Under the pieces are notes generated by a model. It did not search any database. It saw only the letters and a program-made list of their open reading frames with translations, and was not told where the DNA came from. The position numbers and the translations under genes are program-made. This document shows, piece by piece, positions 52,335 to 60,576 of a stretch of DNA of 64,000 nucleotides (position 1 is its first letter; each line of letters starts with the position of its first letter). Source of the stretch: a candidate division TA06 bacterium (GTDB taxonomy: Bacteria > Edwardsbacteria > AC1 > EtOH8); the NCBI GenBank assembly GCA_016235665.1, contig JACRJI010000015.1, forward strand, positions 48,501 to 112,500, given 5' to 3'.

Positions 52335-53361
52335 GTAGTACGGGATAATATTTACGGAAATTAAATATATCTGTTTTTGATATTATCCAATTCACAAAAA
52401 GGTTTGAATGCCTGACAAGAAGGTATCTCTCCGAGGGTGTTCCCCCTAACCGCATTTTTGTGAGCTCTGCGGTCTGCCCCATTTTCAGGCAACTATACTT
52501 GTTCTCAATGGCGTATCTGACCGATCCCAGCAGTAAATTCACATACGTATCAAATTTGTTGTTCTTAGACACATCGTAGCCGATATACAGCAGATGAAGG
52601 TCTTTGCCGTCCGGGACCAGCAGCGCCCAACCCAATACTGAATCTCCACACCTCATTTTGATATAATGATGTTTGACGGGAAACAACCTGAAAAATTCCT
52701 TCAATAATGGATCGCTGTCATCCTTTGCGGCCTTATGGACAGCCATAAAGAGTTTGTAATCTTCATCGGTAAACTCATTTCCGGTATGTTGGATGAATTT
52801 TGTGTCCTTTCCCTTTTTCAGCGAAGCTGCGATCTGTTTGCGGTAATCTGACCTCATTGATGCCAGATATTGGCCGAAATCATCCCATCTGACCCGTATG
52901 TCAACCGTTAATAAAAATCGTTTCCAACTCCAACCTGTGATGTCCCCGCCCCGCTGTTTCAATCCCACTATCCATTGAAAACCCTTATATCTCCCATCAT
53001 CAAATGCCTGGGCTGCCACCGAAAGATTCTCTTCTGGGGCAAATCCTGCCTGGCTGCCGTAGATCATGGGAATGCCGCAAACGGTTACCGGCAAGCTCAA
53101 GAACAACGGCCCTATGCGAAAAGGCAGCCTCGTTGAGTACAGCGTTCCGGCGGTCCCAGTCCCGGAATGTGAATGATGATAGAAATACCTTTGGCATACC
53201 GGGTTGGTCTGCTCCAAGTGAGCCAGATATCCTCTGGAATTGAACAAACTACTGCCCGTGAACAGACTGTCCCAGTCAGCCGGAAGTGATCCTGCCGCCG
53301 TGAAATAGGCCGTTCTATCCAACGCCCAATCTCTTAAGAATGGTTTATTGACAGGACACAT
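52309..53361 (-). CDS. FemAB/GNAT-like acyl- or aminoacyl-transferase
   Basis: A 350-residue protein with the tandem acetyltransferase-fold pattern of FemAB/GNAT_6 proteins. DYRKQIAASLKKGKD is the typical basic linker (YRKxxR/K), and HYIKMRCGDSVLGWALLVPDG followed by HLLYIGYDVSKNNKFDTYVNLL fits the second GNAT-like domain. Such proteins transfer an amino acid from aminoacyl-tRNA or an acyl group; relatives occur in exosortase/EPS clusters. The nucleophile acceptor is unknown. It lies 84 bp after the radical SAM gene and overlaps the 708-residue membrane protein gene. Confidence 0.65.
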   Translation of the reverse strand: MCPVNKPFLRDWALDRTAYFTAAGSLPADWDSLFTGSSLFNSRGYLAHLEQTNPVCQRYFYHHSHSGTGTAGTLYSTRLPFRIGPLFLSLPVTVCGIPMIYGSQAGFAPEENLSVAAQAFDDGRYKGFQWIVGLKQRGGDITGWSWKRFLLTVDIRVRWDDFGQYLASMRSDYRKQIAASLKKGKDTKFIQHTGNEFTDEDYKLFMAVHKAAKDDSDPLLKEFFRLFPVKHHYIKMRCGDSVLGWALLVPDGKDLHLLYIGYDVSKNNKFDTYVNLLLGSVRYAIENKYSCLKMGQTAELTKMRLGGTPSERYLLVRHSNLFVNWIISKTDIFNFRKYYPVLHVFKTREK

Positions 53362-53445
53362 GATGATCTGATTTTTTATCTGAACTCTGCTTTATCATTC
53401 AGTCACTTTGACCACAACGGTGATGTTGTATAGCGTTCAGGGCTT

Positions 53446-55071
53446 TTAATAAGCGGTCCGTCTGGTAACGGTGGACGTCCTAGCTCCGGCCAGTCTCCTG
53501 TTTATTAGCGCCCACAGGACCTTAACCCATGAGCCCGGTCCCATCTTTCCTATCCCCAGATCCCCGAACGAAGTAATCCATCCCGCCAGCAAATGATCGT
53601 ATTCATGGCGGGTGTGCTCTTTAAAATGTTTTATCAGCCTGCCGTAATTAAGATAGGCCGGCACCATCCCCAGAAAATATTTTTCATCATCCCTTTCCGC
53701 GGTTATCATCTCAGGCAGTTCACCGCCGTCGAACAGGTCAAAGGGCAGGGTCTGTACCAGCTCATCCATATATTCAAGCATCCCTATGTTTTTCTTCTTT
53801 GCCGCCAAGCGGATGACAGATTTGAACTTGGAGTTTGCCTGGATGAGGCAGGTGTAATTGGCGTATTTTATGGCCTGTTTCACATCCTCCGGAAGAAATG
53901 TGTTGCAAGCCTCCACCGTACGGACGACATCATCCCTGAGTTTGAACCCGTATCTCTCTCTGTTCCGGAAGAATTCCGAACCCGGCAGCAGGATCAAGGG
54001 GTTGAACTTTATCAGATGCACCTTGTCCAGGCTCAGGGCGAATTCGATGCTCCGTTTGCAGCCCTCCAAAGTATCGCCGGGCAGGGGGTAAATGATATCC
54101 ACCAGCAGCTGAGCCTTCCTAAGTTTCCCGGAAATCCTTTGAAAACGTTCCCGGAAAAGTATCGGATCAAAGCTTCGCCCGGCTTTCTCATTGGGCTCTG
54201 GATCCACCGCCTGAATGCCAAAACTGAAGTCTTGATTGGGAAGCTGCGCCATCAGGTCAATCAGCTCGTCATCGACATGTTCAAGATTGAGTTCAAAGTA
54301 GAATTTCTTCTTCGGGGATAGCTTGATTATATGCGCCAGTACGGTCTTTGCCCTTTCCTTATTGAAGAAAAGGCTGGCATCGGCCAGGTATATGTTTTTT
54401 ATCCCCGGCTGCCGGCAGATAGTTTCGAAATCTCCAAGAATGCGTCCCATGTCATAGTATCTCATTTTCTTGTCAATGGCCCAGGCGCAGTATCCGCATC
54501 TGTAGGGGCAGCCCCTAGAGGTTTCAATGCAGATATTCTCCGCCCTGGGGTGATCCCGAACTATCTGACCGTGAACCGGAGGGATCTTGTTTAGGTCTAT
54601 CATCTCGATGCTCGGAGCAACCTGAGAACTTCTGGTGGTGGTTCCCGGTATGTTTTCTATCTTCTTCAGCCCGGCGAAATATTCCAAAAGTTCTTTAAAT
54701 GCTTTCTCCCCTTCCCCGGTCACCACTATGTCGATCTTCCGGTTGCCAGCCAACAGATCTTTCTCCACGCCGGTAACCTGCGGTCCTCCAACAATAACAA
54801 TACAATCCAATTGCTTGATCACATCCAGTGTTTTTCGGATGTTGTAAACATATAGCGAAAACCCTACCGCGTCCGGATCCTCGCTTTTGATCTTACGTAC
54901 GATTTTTCCTACTGAATCCTGACGGCCGAATTGACTGGTGGCAATGTCAAAACTCTTTGAGACCTCAAACTGCCCGGCATAAGCCTTCAAGACATAAGGT
55001 GCCAGGCCGACCCAGTCACCCCCATAGAGCCCGTCGTATATGTTGACCAGCATTATTTTTTTTGTCGGCAT
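53446..55071 (-). CDS. Cobalamin-binding radical SAM protein of the biosynthetic cluster
   Basis: A 541-residue protein: cobalamin-binding domain over about residues 1-135 (VGFSLYVYNIRKTLDVI, CIVIVGGPQVTG), radical SAM barrel with CPYRCGYC at 188-195 (C188, C192, C195), and a long C-terminal domain of about 150 residues like the DUF4080-type group. It has no close similarity in layout to the 487-residue radical SAM protein at 223-1686 beyond the shared class. It probably methylates or rearranges an intermediate made by the decarboxylase and ATP-grasp enzyme encoded upstream; substrate unknown. Confidence 0.8.
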   Translation of the reverse strand: MPTKKIMLVNIYDGLYGGDWVGLAPYVLKAYAGQFEVSKSFDIATSQFGRQDSVGKIVRKIKSEDPDAVGFSLYVYNIRKTLDVIKQLDCIVIVGGPQVTGVEKDLLAGNRKIDIVVTGEGEKAFKELLEYFAGLKKIENIPGTTTRSSQVAPSIEMIDLNKIPPVHGQIVRDHPRAENICIETSRGCPYRCGYCAWAIDKKMRYYDMGRILGDFETICRQPGIKNIYLADASLFFNKERAKTVLAHIIKLSPKKKFYFELNLEHVDDELIDLMAQLPNQDFSFGIQAVDPEPNEKAGRSFDPILFRERFQRISGKLRKAQLLVDIIYPLPGDTLEGCKRSIEFALSLDKVHLIKFNPLILLPGSEFFRNRERYGFKLRDDVVRTVEACNTFLPEDVKQAIKYANYTCLIQANSKFKSVIRLAAKKKNIGMLEYMDELVQTLPFDLFDGGELPEMITAERDDEKYFLGMVPAYLNYGRLIKHFKEHTRHEYDHLLAGWITSFGDLGIGKMGPGSWVKVLWALINRRLAGARTSTVTRRTAY

Positions 55072-55135
55072 GGCTGATTTTGCTTATTGTTTGGCGCCCA
55101 TTTTTCTGTTTCACCAGTCTTTAATGGATGCTACT

Positions 55136-55888
55136 TTATTTTTTAACTGCGCTGGCATTCAGGACGAATGAGTTCAGCAGGTGGGGAAAAAACGGGAACC
55201 TGCCCTGGAAGCGTAATTTGATGCTGCCAAAACCCAGATCTGTAAGAGATTTTCTAATTGCTCTAACCGTGTATCTCTTCATAATAATTTCCGGATCATC
55301 GACCGGTCTGGGGCAAAGTGTCTGCTGACTTTTGATCAGCTTAAGGGGAAAAGAATCCGTTGACGGGAATCCGTCGCAGTTCCGCAGACAATAAAGCGGA
55401 TAAAAAGGCAGTTCCCAAAGACCTTGCTGAACAAGTGTGGTAATAAGTATCCTTCCGTCCGGTTTTAACACCCTGTGGAGCTCCCTCACCAATTTTACGG
55501 GATATTCCGCGCTCAACAAAATGCCCATTCCCAAAACCAGGTCAAAGGTCCCGCTTTTCAAGGGAAGGTGGTTGGCGTCGGCTTGGCTCAATTTTTGAGC
55601 CTGGGCCGGATTCCTTTCTTTTGCCAGTAACAGTGTATTCAAGGAATAATCAATTCCCACGACCTCATGCCCCATATCCGAGAGCAGCTGATAATAGTAA
55701 CCAGGCCCGCACCCAATATCGGCTATCTTTATTTTTTGGTGGAATAGTTCTTTTGCCTGCTTAAAAATGAATTTTTGTTGGGCAAATATCGTTTCCGGGT
55801 CCCACCAACAAGATTTTTGCCAGTCCGGTATATTTTTCAAAGCCAGATAATCGTACCGGCGTTTCCATAGGTCTTCCATTCTTTCCAA
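55136..55888 (-). CDS. Class I SAM-dependent methyltransferase
   Basis: A 250-residue Rossmann methyltransferase with motif I IADIGCGPGYYYQL (D57-G63), motif II VVGIDYS, LPLKSGTFDLVLGMG, and VLKPDGRILIT. The C-terminal half is aromatic-rich and could bind a hydrophobic or lipid-like substrate. It is 8 bp downstream of the ATP-grasp gene. Type 11-like; O-, N- or C-methylation cannot be told. Confidence 0.87.
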   Translation of the reverse strand: MERMEDLWKRRYDYLALKNIPDWQKSCWWDPETIFAQQKFIFKQAKELFHQKIKIADIGCGPGYYYQLLSDMGHEVVGIDYSLNTLLLAKERNPAQAQKLSQADANHLPLKSGTFDLVLGMGILLSAEYPVKLVRELHRVLKPDGRILITTLVQQGLWELPFYPLYCLRNCDGFPSTDSFPLKLIKSQQTLCPRPVDDPEIIMKRYTVRAIRKSLTDLGFGSIKLRFQGRFPFFPHLLNSFVLNASAVKK

Positions 55889-55896
55889 ACTATCAC

Positions 55897-57123
55897 CTAA
55901 TATAGATTTGTTTCAATTACATTTGAAAGGACTACAAGGGAAACTGAAAACACTGTTTTTATTTTCCCATATATGCGGCGCAGCTTATATCTTGTAATAT
56001 TGGCCAAATGCATTGCCTCAGGTTTGCAATCTGTTGGATATAGTATTTTTGCAGTGTTGTCCTTGTTGAGTAATTGCTTGATAAATTGATTACGCCAGGG
56101 CATGACTTTTCCCTTTATCCACTCATCAAAATAAACCCAGAAATACCCGGGCCTGGCAATAATCTGAACATCAGGGGTCTCTCCCGTGGCCAACTTCACC
56201 GCCATTTCCGCCATGCCGGCGCCGGCCATCTGGGAAACCCTTTGACCCAAACCATAGCGGGGATTGAATTCGATGAAATCAAATTCTCCGGTATCCCAGT
56301 TGCGCATGAATTCTATGTCGCAGATGCCGCTGTAGCCGGTATCGGCCAGCATTTTGCACCCAGCCTCATAAAGCTCCTGGTGGTAGATAGTGCGGACGAT
56401 CACTCCGCTTCCATAAGGCCAGGGGTCAGTTTTAACCTTTTGCATCATGCATACTGCATAAGGTTTCCCGTCTTTAACGGCAGCCCCGAATAAGAACTGA
56501 TTAAAGTCCACCCCCGGCACCATTTCCTGGATCAAAGGAGAGAACCCGGCTTCCTTTATTTTTTGGCAGGCTTCGTTCAATTCGGCTTGGTTACGGGCTA
56601 TCAGCACCTTGGAACCGAGTTTATCCCTGAATGAGATCGTCTTCGGGCTATAACGGGGTTTTACCACCAGCGGGTATTTTAACTTTCTGGTGGGGGTTTC
56701 ATCCTTGTCCAATATCGCCGAATTTGGGGCCGAGACATCTGCCGTCGCCGACATCTGCATCTGGTTCCATTTATCAAAATAACTTTCCAGTATCTCAGTG
56801 TCGCAAAAAAGAGTTTTGAATTCGGAAGCGAGCTCTTTATGGTATTCGGAGATCCACTTGCGGCATTTTTCATTCACACCTAACAGAACTTTAAGGCCCG
56901 GTTCGCTTTTGGCTAATCTTAATAATTCCTCCAGCAGACCAGCGGGATCGACATCGGGCAAGGGCATGGATATCCCCCGGGCTTTCCTGGTATGCAGGGC
57001 GATGTCATTTTTCCCATGGCCGATGACCGTAACTGTATAACCTGCTTCATAAAGCTCTCGGGACATTTCCAAACCCAGAAAATCCCCTCCCAAGATAAAA
57101 ACAGATGGTTTGATTTTGTTCAA
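55897..57123 (-). CDS. ATP-grasp ligase-like protein
   Basis: A 408-residue ATP-grasp enzyme, predicted to join a carboxylate to an amine (or similar) with ATP. An N-terminal pre-grasp domain (VFILGGDFLGLEMSRELYEA) is followed by KYPLVVKPRYS (ATP-binding lysine), PLIQEMVPG, and the metal site DIEFMRNWDTGEFDFIEFNPRYG with the E-x-N pair. The C-terminus is basic with a hydrophobic stretch. Eight bases separate it from the decarboxylase and from the methyltransferase, a tightly packed operon. Specificity is not assignable. Confidence 0.85.
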   Translation of the reverse strand: MNKIKPSVFILGGDFLGLEMSRELYEAGYTVTVIGHGKNDIALHTRKARGISMPLPDVDPAGLLEELLRLAKSEPGLKVLLGVNEKCRKWISEYHKELASEFKTLFCDTEILESYFDKWNQMQMSATADVSAPNSAILDKDETPTRKLKYPLVVKPRYSPKTISFRDKLGSKVLIARNQAELNEACQKIKEAGFSPLIQEMVPGVDFNQFLFGAAVKDGKPYAVCMMQKVKTDPWPYGSGVIVRTIYHQELYEAGCKMLADTGYSGICDIEFMRNWDTGEFDFIEFNPRYGLGQRVSQMAGAGMAEMAVKLATGETPDVQIIARPGYFWVYFDEWIKGKVMPWRNQFIKQLLNKDNTAKILYPTDCKPEAMHLANITRYKLRRIYGKIKTVFSVSLVVLSNVIETNLY

Positions 57124-57131
57124 AATGCCGC

Positions 57132-58343
57132 CTATTCGTCAATTGTTGCTATTTTCGGCCGGGCAAACGAAAACTCAGTTTCCATCGGTACAAAATAAGC
57201 CCCGGCGCCTTCGATCACCAATATATCCCCCATTTCCAGCTCCGGCAGCCGAACCCCGGCAAACAGCCGGTCCCATGGCATGCAGGTGGGGCCCACAATG
57301 TCATAAGTTCTTTCAGCCCCGCTGCTCTTTCCCAAAACAGACACTTTCCTGGTTTCGCCCACTAGTGGCCCGGCAGCGCCCACCCTGCCGCCATCAACAA
57401 TGGCATATTGCTTCCAGCCTGACCTTCGCAGACCTACTACCCTGACCGCCAGAATCTGAGCATCCCCAGTTATCAAACGGCCCGGCTCGGTCCACATTTC
57501 AAGGCTCTCCAAACCGTACTTCGTTCTGGCCTGTTTGAAATATCCCGCTGCCTCCGACAGTATTGCAAATCCGTCATCCGGCCCTGCCACCGGGGCCGGC
57601 CACGGCCTATCCCAAAGCCTCAGCCAGCCCTGCTCCCACAGGGTCAGCAGCCGCATGTCCTTGCCGGGAAAGCCGCCGCCGATGTCCAGGGCCCTTATGT
57701 CAGCTCCCAGTTTGAGTTTGATGGCTTTTATGAATTCCAGGGCTTCGTCAATCGCCCGGCGATATGTTTCATAATCACTGCTGCCCAGATGGAAATGGAT
57801 CGTTTTAATGTCCATCTTTTTATTGACTGTGATCCTTTCGACCATGGCATAAGCAGAGCCGTCCCTGATCACATGCCCGAACTGCCCCTGCCAGCCTACC
57901 GAGGGACGGACCCTCAGGCCTACGGCAATCTTTTCTTTGGCGGTTTTCGCCAGATCTTCGAGAGTGTCAAGCTCCTGCGGGGCGTCAATGTTTATGCACT
58001 TGATCTTCATTTCCACCGCAGATTTTAAGGCCTGGGGAGATTTGTATATCCCATTGAACACTATCCTGTCGGGCTTTACTCCCAGATCGAGCGCCAGGTT
58101 CAGCTCCCGCTCCGATATCACTTCGGCCCCGGCCCCGTTCTGATGCAATACCTTCAGAACCTCCGGCACCGGATTTGTCTTGTAGGAATAGAATATATTG
58201 CCCTGCCATCCGTAAGGAGAAAGCGCCTCCGCCGCTCGCTTCAGGTTTTCCGCCGCCTTGGCTCCAAAGGCGATCTGCAGGGGTGTGCCGTGCTCCCGGA
58301 TCAGATCAAGGATCTTCTGGCTGTATTTTATTTGAGTTTCCAT
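57132..58343 (-). CDS. Fold-type III PLP-dependent decarboxylase
   Basis: A 403-residue enzyme of the ornithine/diaminopimelate decarboxylase family. The PLP lysine is K55 in FYSYKTNPVP, a HxGS motif is seen in FHLGSSDYETY, the phosphate-binding loop is LDIGGGFPG, and the second-subunit cysteine/aspartate motif GPTCMPWD and the GAGAYF tyrosine site are intact, so it should be active. It should decarboxylate an amino acid or derivative to an amine. It resembles the PLP decarboxylases that travel with exosortase/EPS clusters, but no exosortase is visible here. First gene of a six-gene operon, downstream of a large inverted repeat. Confidence 0.85.
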   Translation of the reverse strand: METQIKYSQKILDLIREHGTPLQIAFGAKAAENLKRAAEALSPYGWQGNIFYSYKTNPVPEVLKVLHQNGAGAEVISERELNLALDLGVKPDRIVFNGIYKSPQALKSAVEMKIKCINIDAPQELDTLEDLAKTAKEKIAVGLRVRPSVGWQGQFGHVIRDGSAYAMVERITVNKKMDIKTIHFHLGSSDYETYRRAIDEALEFIKAIKLKLGADIRALDIGGGFPGKDMRLLTLWEQGWLRLWDRPWPAPVAGPDDGFAILSEAAGYFKQARTKYGLESLEMWTEPGRLITGDAQILAVRVVGLRRSGWKQYAIVDGGRVGAAGPLVGETRKVSVLGKSSGAERTYDIVGPTCMPWDRLFAGVRLPELEMGDILVIEGAGAYFVPMETEFSFARPKIATIDE

Positions 58344-58420
58344 ATCTTACCGAGATTATTTTTTAATATTTGTTCCATTAGAATAGTAAACAGGTTATTA
58401 ATCGGTGCCAACCCCGGGAT

Positions 58421-58560
58421 GTCGCATTAAATACTATCAGTGAGCATCGCAGTTGACGGCGGTTAAAAGCTTGTCTGCATGTTTGAGGGCTGGCCAAAGC
58501 CCGAGTTCAGACAAGCCCGCCGTCAGCGAGAAGCGCAGCGCCCGGATAGTATTTTGCGAC
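58421..58560. repeat. Large nested inverted repeat (about 140 bp)
   Basis: Four concentric pairs: outer GTCGCA(TT)AAATACTATC at 58421-58438 with 58545-58560; TGACGGCGG 58454-58462 with 58517-58525; GCTTGTCTG 58469-58477 with 58508-58516; GGGCT 58487-58491 with 58498-58502. The arms are perfect apart from short bulges. Right of it, 58571-58611 has a second T-rich/A-rich imperfect palindrome. No coding potential is seen in 58344-58663, so this is the content of that gap. Confidence 0.75.
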
Positions 58561-58663
58561 GAGTTTTTTCTTTTTGGTTCTTTTTCTTAGTTGGCGGTAC
58601 AAAAAAGAAACGCCGTACTGAGATGGGGGCTATGCTTTACAGACGAAGTAAAGAACATACTGG

Positions 58664-60559
58664 TCATTTATTTGTTTTGCTTTTCAGTGAAGGCCTTAAG
58701 GAAAATGCTTTGTTCAATTCAATTTCCGCTTCCTGCCTCCGGTCCTGTTTTTGATATAACCGTCCCAGATTATAATGGGCCTCGGCGCTTCCCGGGTTGA
58801 CCCCTATCGCCCTCAGATATGTTCTTTCCGCTTCCGGCAGATTGCCCTGCTGTTGGTAAACCGAGGCCAGGTTCACCAATACGCCGGGATCATCGCCTTT
58901 GATCTCCAGAGCTTTCCGGTAATAGCACAAAGCCTGGCCCAGGTCGCCTCTTTGGTGGTAGATCGTTCCGGTCCCGGCCAAAGCCCCTTCGTTCCTGGGA
59001 TCATTCTCTAGTTCTTGTTGATAGTGATACAGCGCACTATCCTCCTGGCCTTTTTGCTGGTAGGCCACGCCCAGATTATAATTGGCCCCGGGGAGATCGG
59101 GTCTGACCGCCAGCACTTCCTGTAAAACCTGCCCGGCGCTCTCCGGCCGGCCGTTTTTCAGGTAGAGGATGCCCAGGTTTAAACCGGCTTTGACAAATTT
59201 TGGGGATATTTGCCGGGCTTTCAGGTATTCCTTCTCGGCCGCCTGAGGATTGTTTCTTTGGGAATATACCAGGCCCAGCGCATTATGGGCCAGCGCCGAG
59301 TTTGGTGATTTTTTTACTGCCCTGGTCCAGCAGCTTAGGTCGTCTTTAAAGCTTCGGCTATAGGCAAAAGATAATGCTCCCAGCAACAATGCCAGAAAGA
59401 AACATCCTATCTCTCTTTTTTTGCCCCCGGCAGGCAGGTCTAATATTTTCAGTTCCAGCAATAAGATCAGAAAGCCTATCAGCGGCAGGTAAAGCCTGTG
59501 GTCCAGAAAGGCGTTGGTGTCTCCGGCCAAAAACAGGCCCGGCAGAAGAAACAAACCGAACCAGATTACCCCGAAGGTGAAAGTTCGTTTGTTCCTTATT
59601 CCCCCGATAACAGCTGCTGCAATCAGGGCCGCCAGAGATATCAGACCGTAAACAAGATTAATGTCTTTGAGGTCCCGCACCAGCGTCAGATCGAACGGCA
59701 AACCTATCCTTCCGAACACGGAAACCAGCGTGATAAGAACTTCCCTTGGGAGTAAGAAAGACAATGGGGCCGGATCATACATCGCCATGGCCGACGACCT
59801 GGCCAGGTACCATAATAAAATTGCTGCCAGCCAGGTTAAAACCGATAGTATCACTTTCCTGGATTTTTCAACTCCGTTGTCCGTCAATAAGAATATAGCT
59901 CCCAAAGCTGCCCCCGGGAAAGCCAGGGCCGTTTCCTTGGTAAACAGTGCAGCCAAGAAACAAACTCCCTGAGCGGCCAGATTTATGATCCTTTTAGTTT
60001 CAAGGAACCGCAGGTGAAACATCATCGCTGCCAAAACCCAGACAGCCAGCATGGAATCGTTGCGGCCAGGCAACCAGGATACAGCGCTGGCCAGTACCGG
60101 GTGAACAGCCAAGATCATGGCTGCGGCAAAAGCAGCTGGGCGAATGTACTTAAGTATGACAAACAGGCCAAAGGCCAGCCAAACTGCCGCAATATGAAAT
60201 AGCAGGTTGTTTAAATGGTATATCCAGTGCTTGTTACCGGCAAGGAATGAGTCAAACAAAATGGAAACCGCCAGCAGCGGCCGGTAAAAGAACAGCCCGG
60301 GGCCGGATCCAAAGGCGCTTTCGCTGAAGGCCGCCTTTATGCGCCCGAGGTCAAGTGCCTGCCCCGCCTGCCGGGAGACCAGGCTGACATCATCGTACCC
60401 GACAAAGCCAAACCTTATGGTCTGCCCATAGACCAACGCCACTGCCAGCAGCAGCCAGATATAGGGCTTGAGACCGTCAAGAAAAATACTTAAATAACTG
60501 CCAGCCGGGACAACACTGATTTTTTCTGTCTTTTGGCTGCGGTGCTTGTTTTTTTTCAT
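58664..60559 (-). CDS. GT-C-type membrane protein with C-terminal TPR repeats (TMTC-like)
   Basis: A 631-residue protein. The N-terminal part has about 10-11 membrane helices. The first external loop contains GYDDVSLV (D-D, as in the catalytic D/E of PMT-type GT-C enzymes), then FYRPLL, HLNNLLFHI and HPVLASAVSWLPGRNDSM, the pattern of the protein O-mannosyltransferase/TMTC group. The C-terminal 220 residues are about six tetratricopeptide repeats. It may glycosylate an exported protein using a lipid-linked sugar. It lies 17 bp after the 60577-61854 gene and is separated from the decarboxylase operon by the nested repeat. Confidence 0.75.
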   Translation of the reverse strand: MKKNKHRSQKTEKISVVPAGSYLSIFLDGLKPYIWLLLAVALVYGQTIRFGFVGYDDVSLVSRQAGQALDLGRIKAAFSESAFGSGPGLFFYRPLLAVSILFDSFLAGNKHWIYHLNNLLFHIAAVWLAFGLFVILKYIRPAAFAAAMILAVHPVLASAVSWLPGRNDSMLAVWVLAAMMFHLRFLETKRIINLAAQGVCFLAALFTKETALAFPGAALGAIFLLTDNGVEKSRKVILSVLTWLAAILLWYLARSSAMAMYDPAPLSFLLPREVLITLVSVFGRIGLPFDLTLVRDLKDINLVYGLISLAALIAAAVIGGIRNKRTFTFGVIWFGLFLLPGLFLAGDTNAFLDHRLYLPLIGFLILLLELKILDLPAGGKKREIGCFFLALLLGALSFAYSRSFKDDLSCWTRAVKKSPNSALAHNALGLVYSQRNNPQAAEKEYLKARQISPKFVKAGLNLGILYLKNGRPESAGQVLQEVLAVRPDLPGANYNLGVAYQQKGQEDSALYHYQQELENDPRNEGALAGTGTIYHQRGDLGQALCYYRKALEIKGDDPGVLVNLASVYQQQGNLPEAERTYLRAIGVNPGSAEAHYNLGRLYQKQDRRQEAEIELNKAFSLRPSLKSKTNK

Positions 60560-60576
60560 GAAAGATTGCTTGTCTG

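Noticed and set aside
58344..58663. A small gene in the gap upstream of the decarboxylase
   Set aside because: Short open frames here run through the inverted-repeat arms and have no ribosome site or domain.
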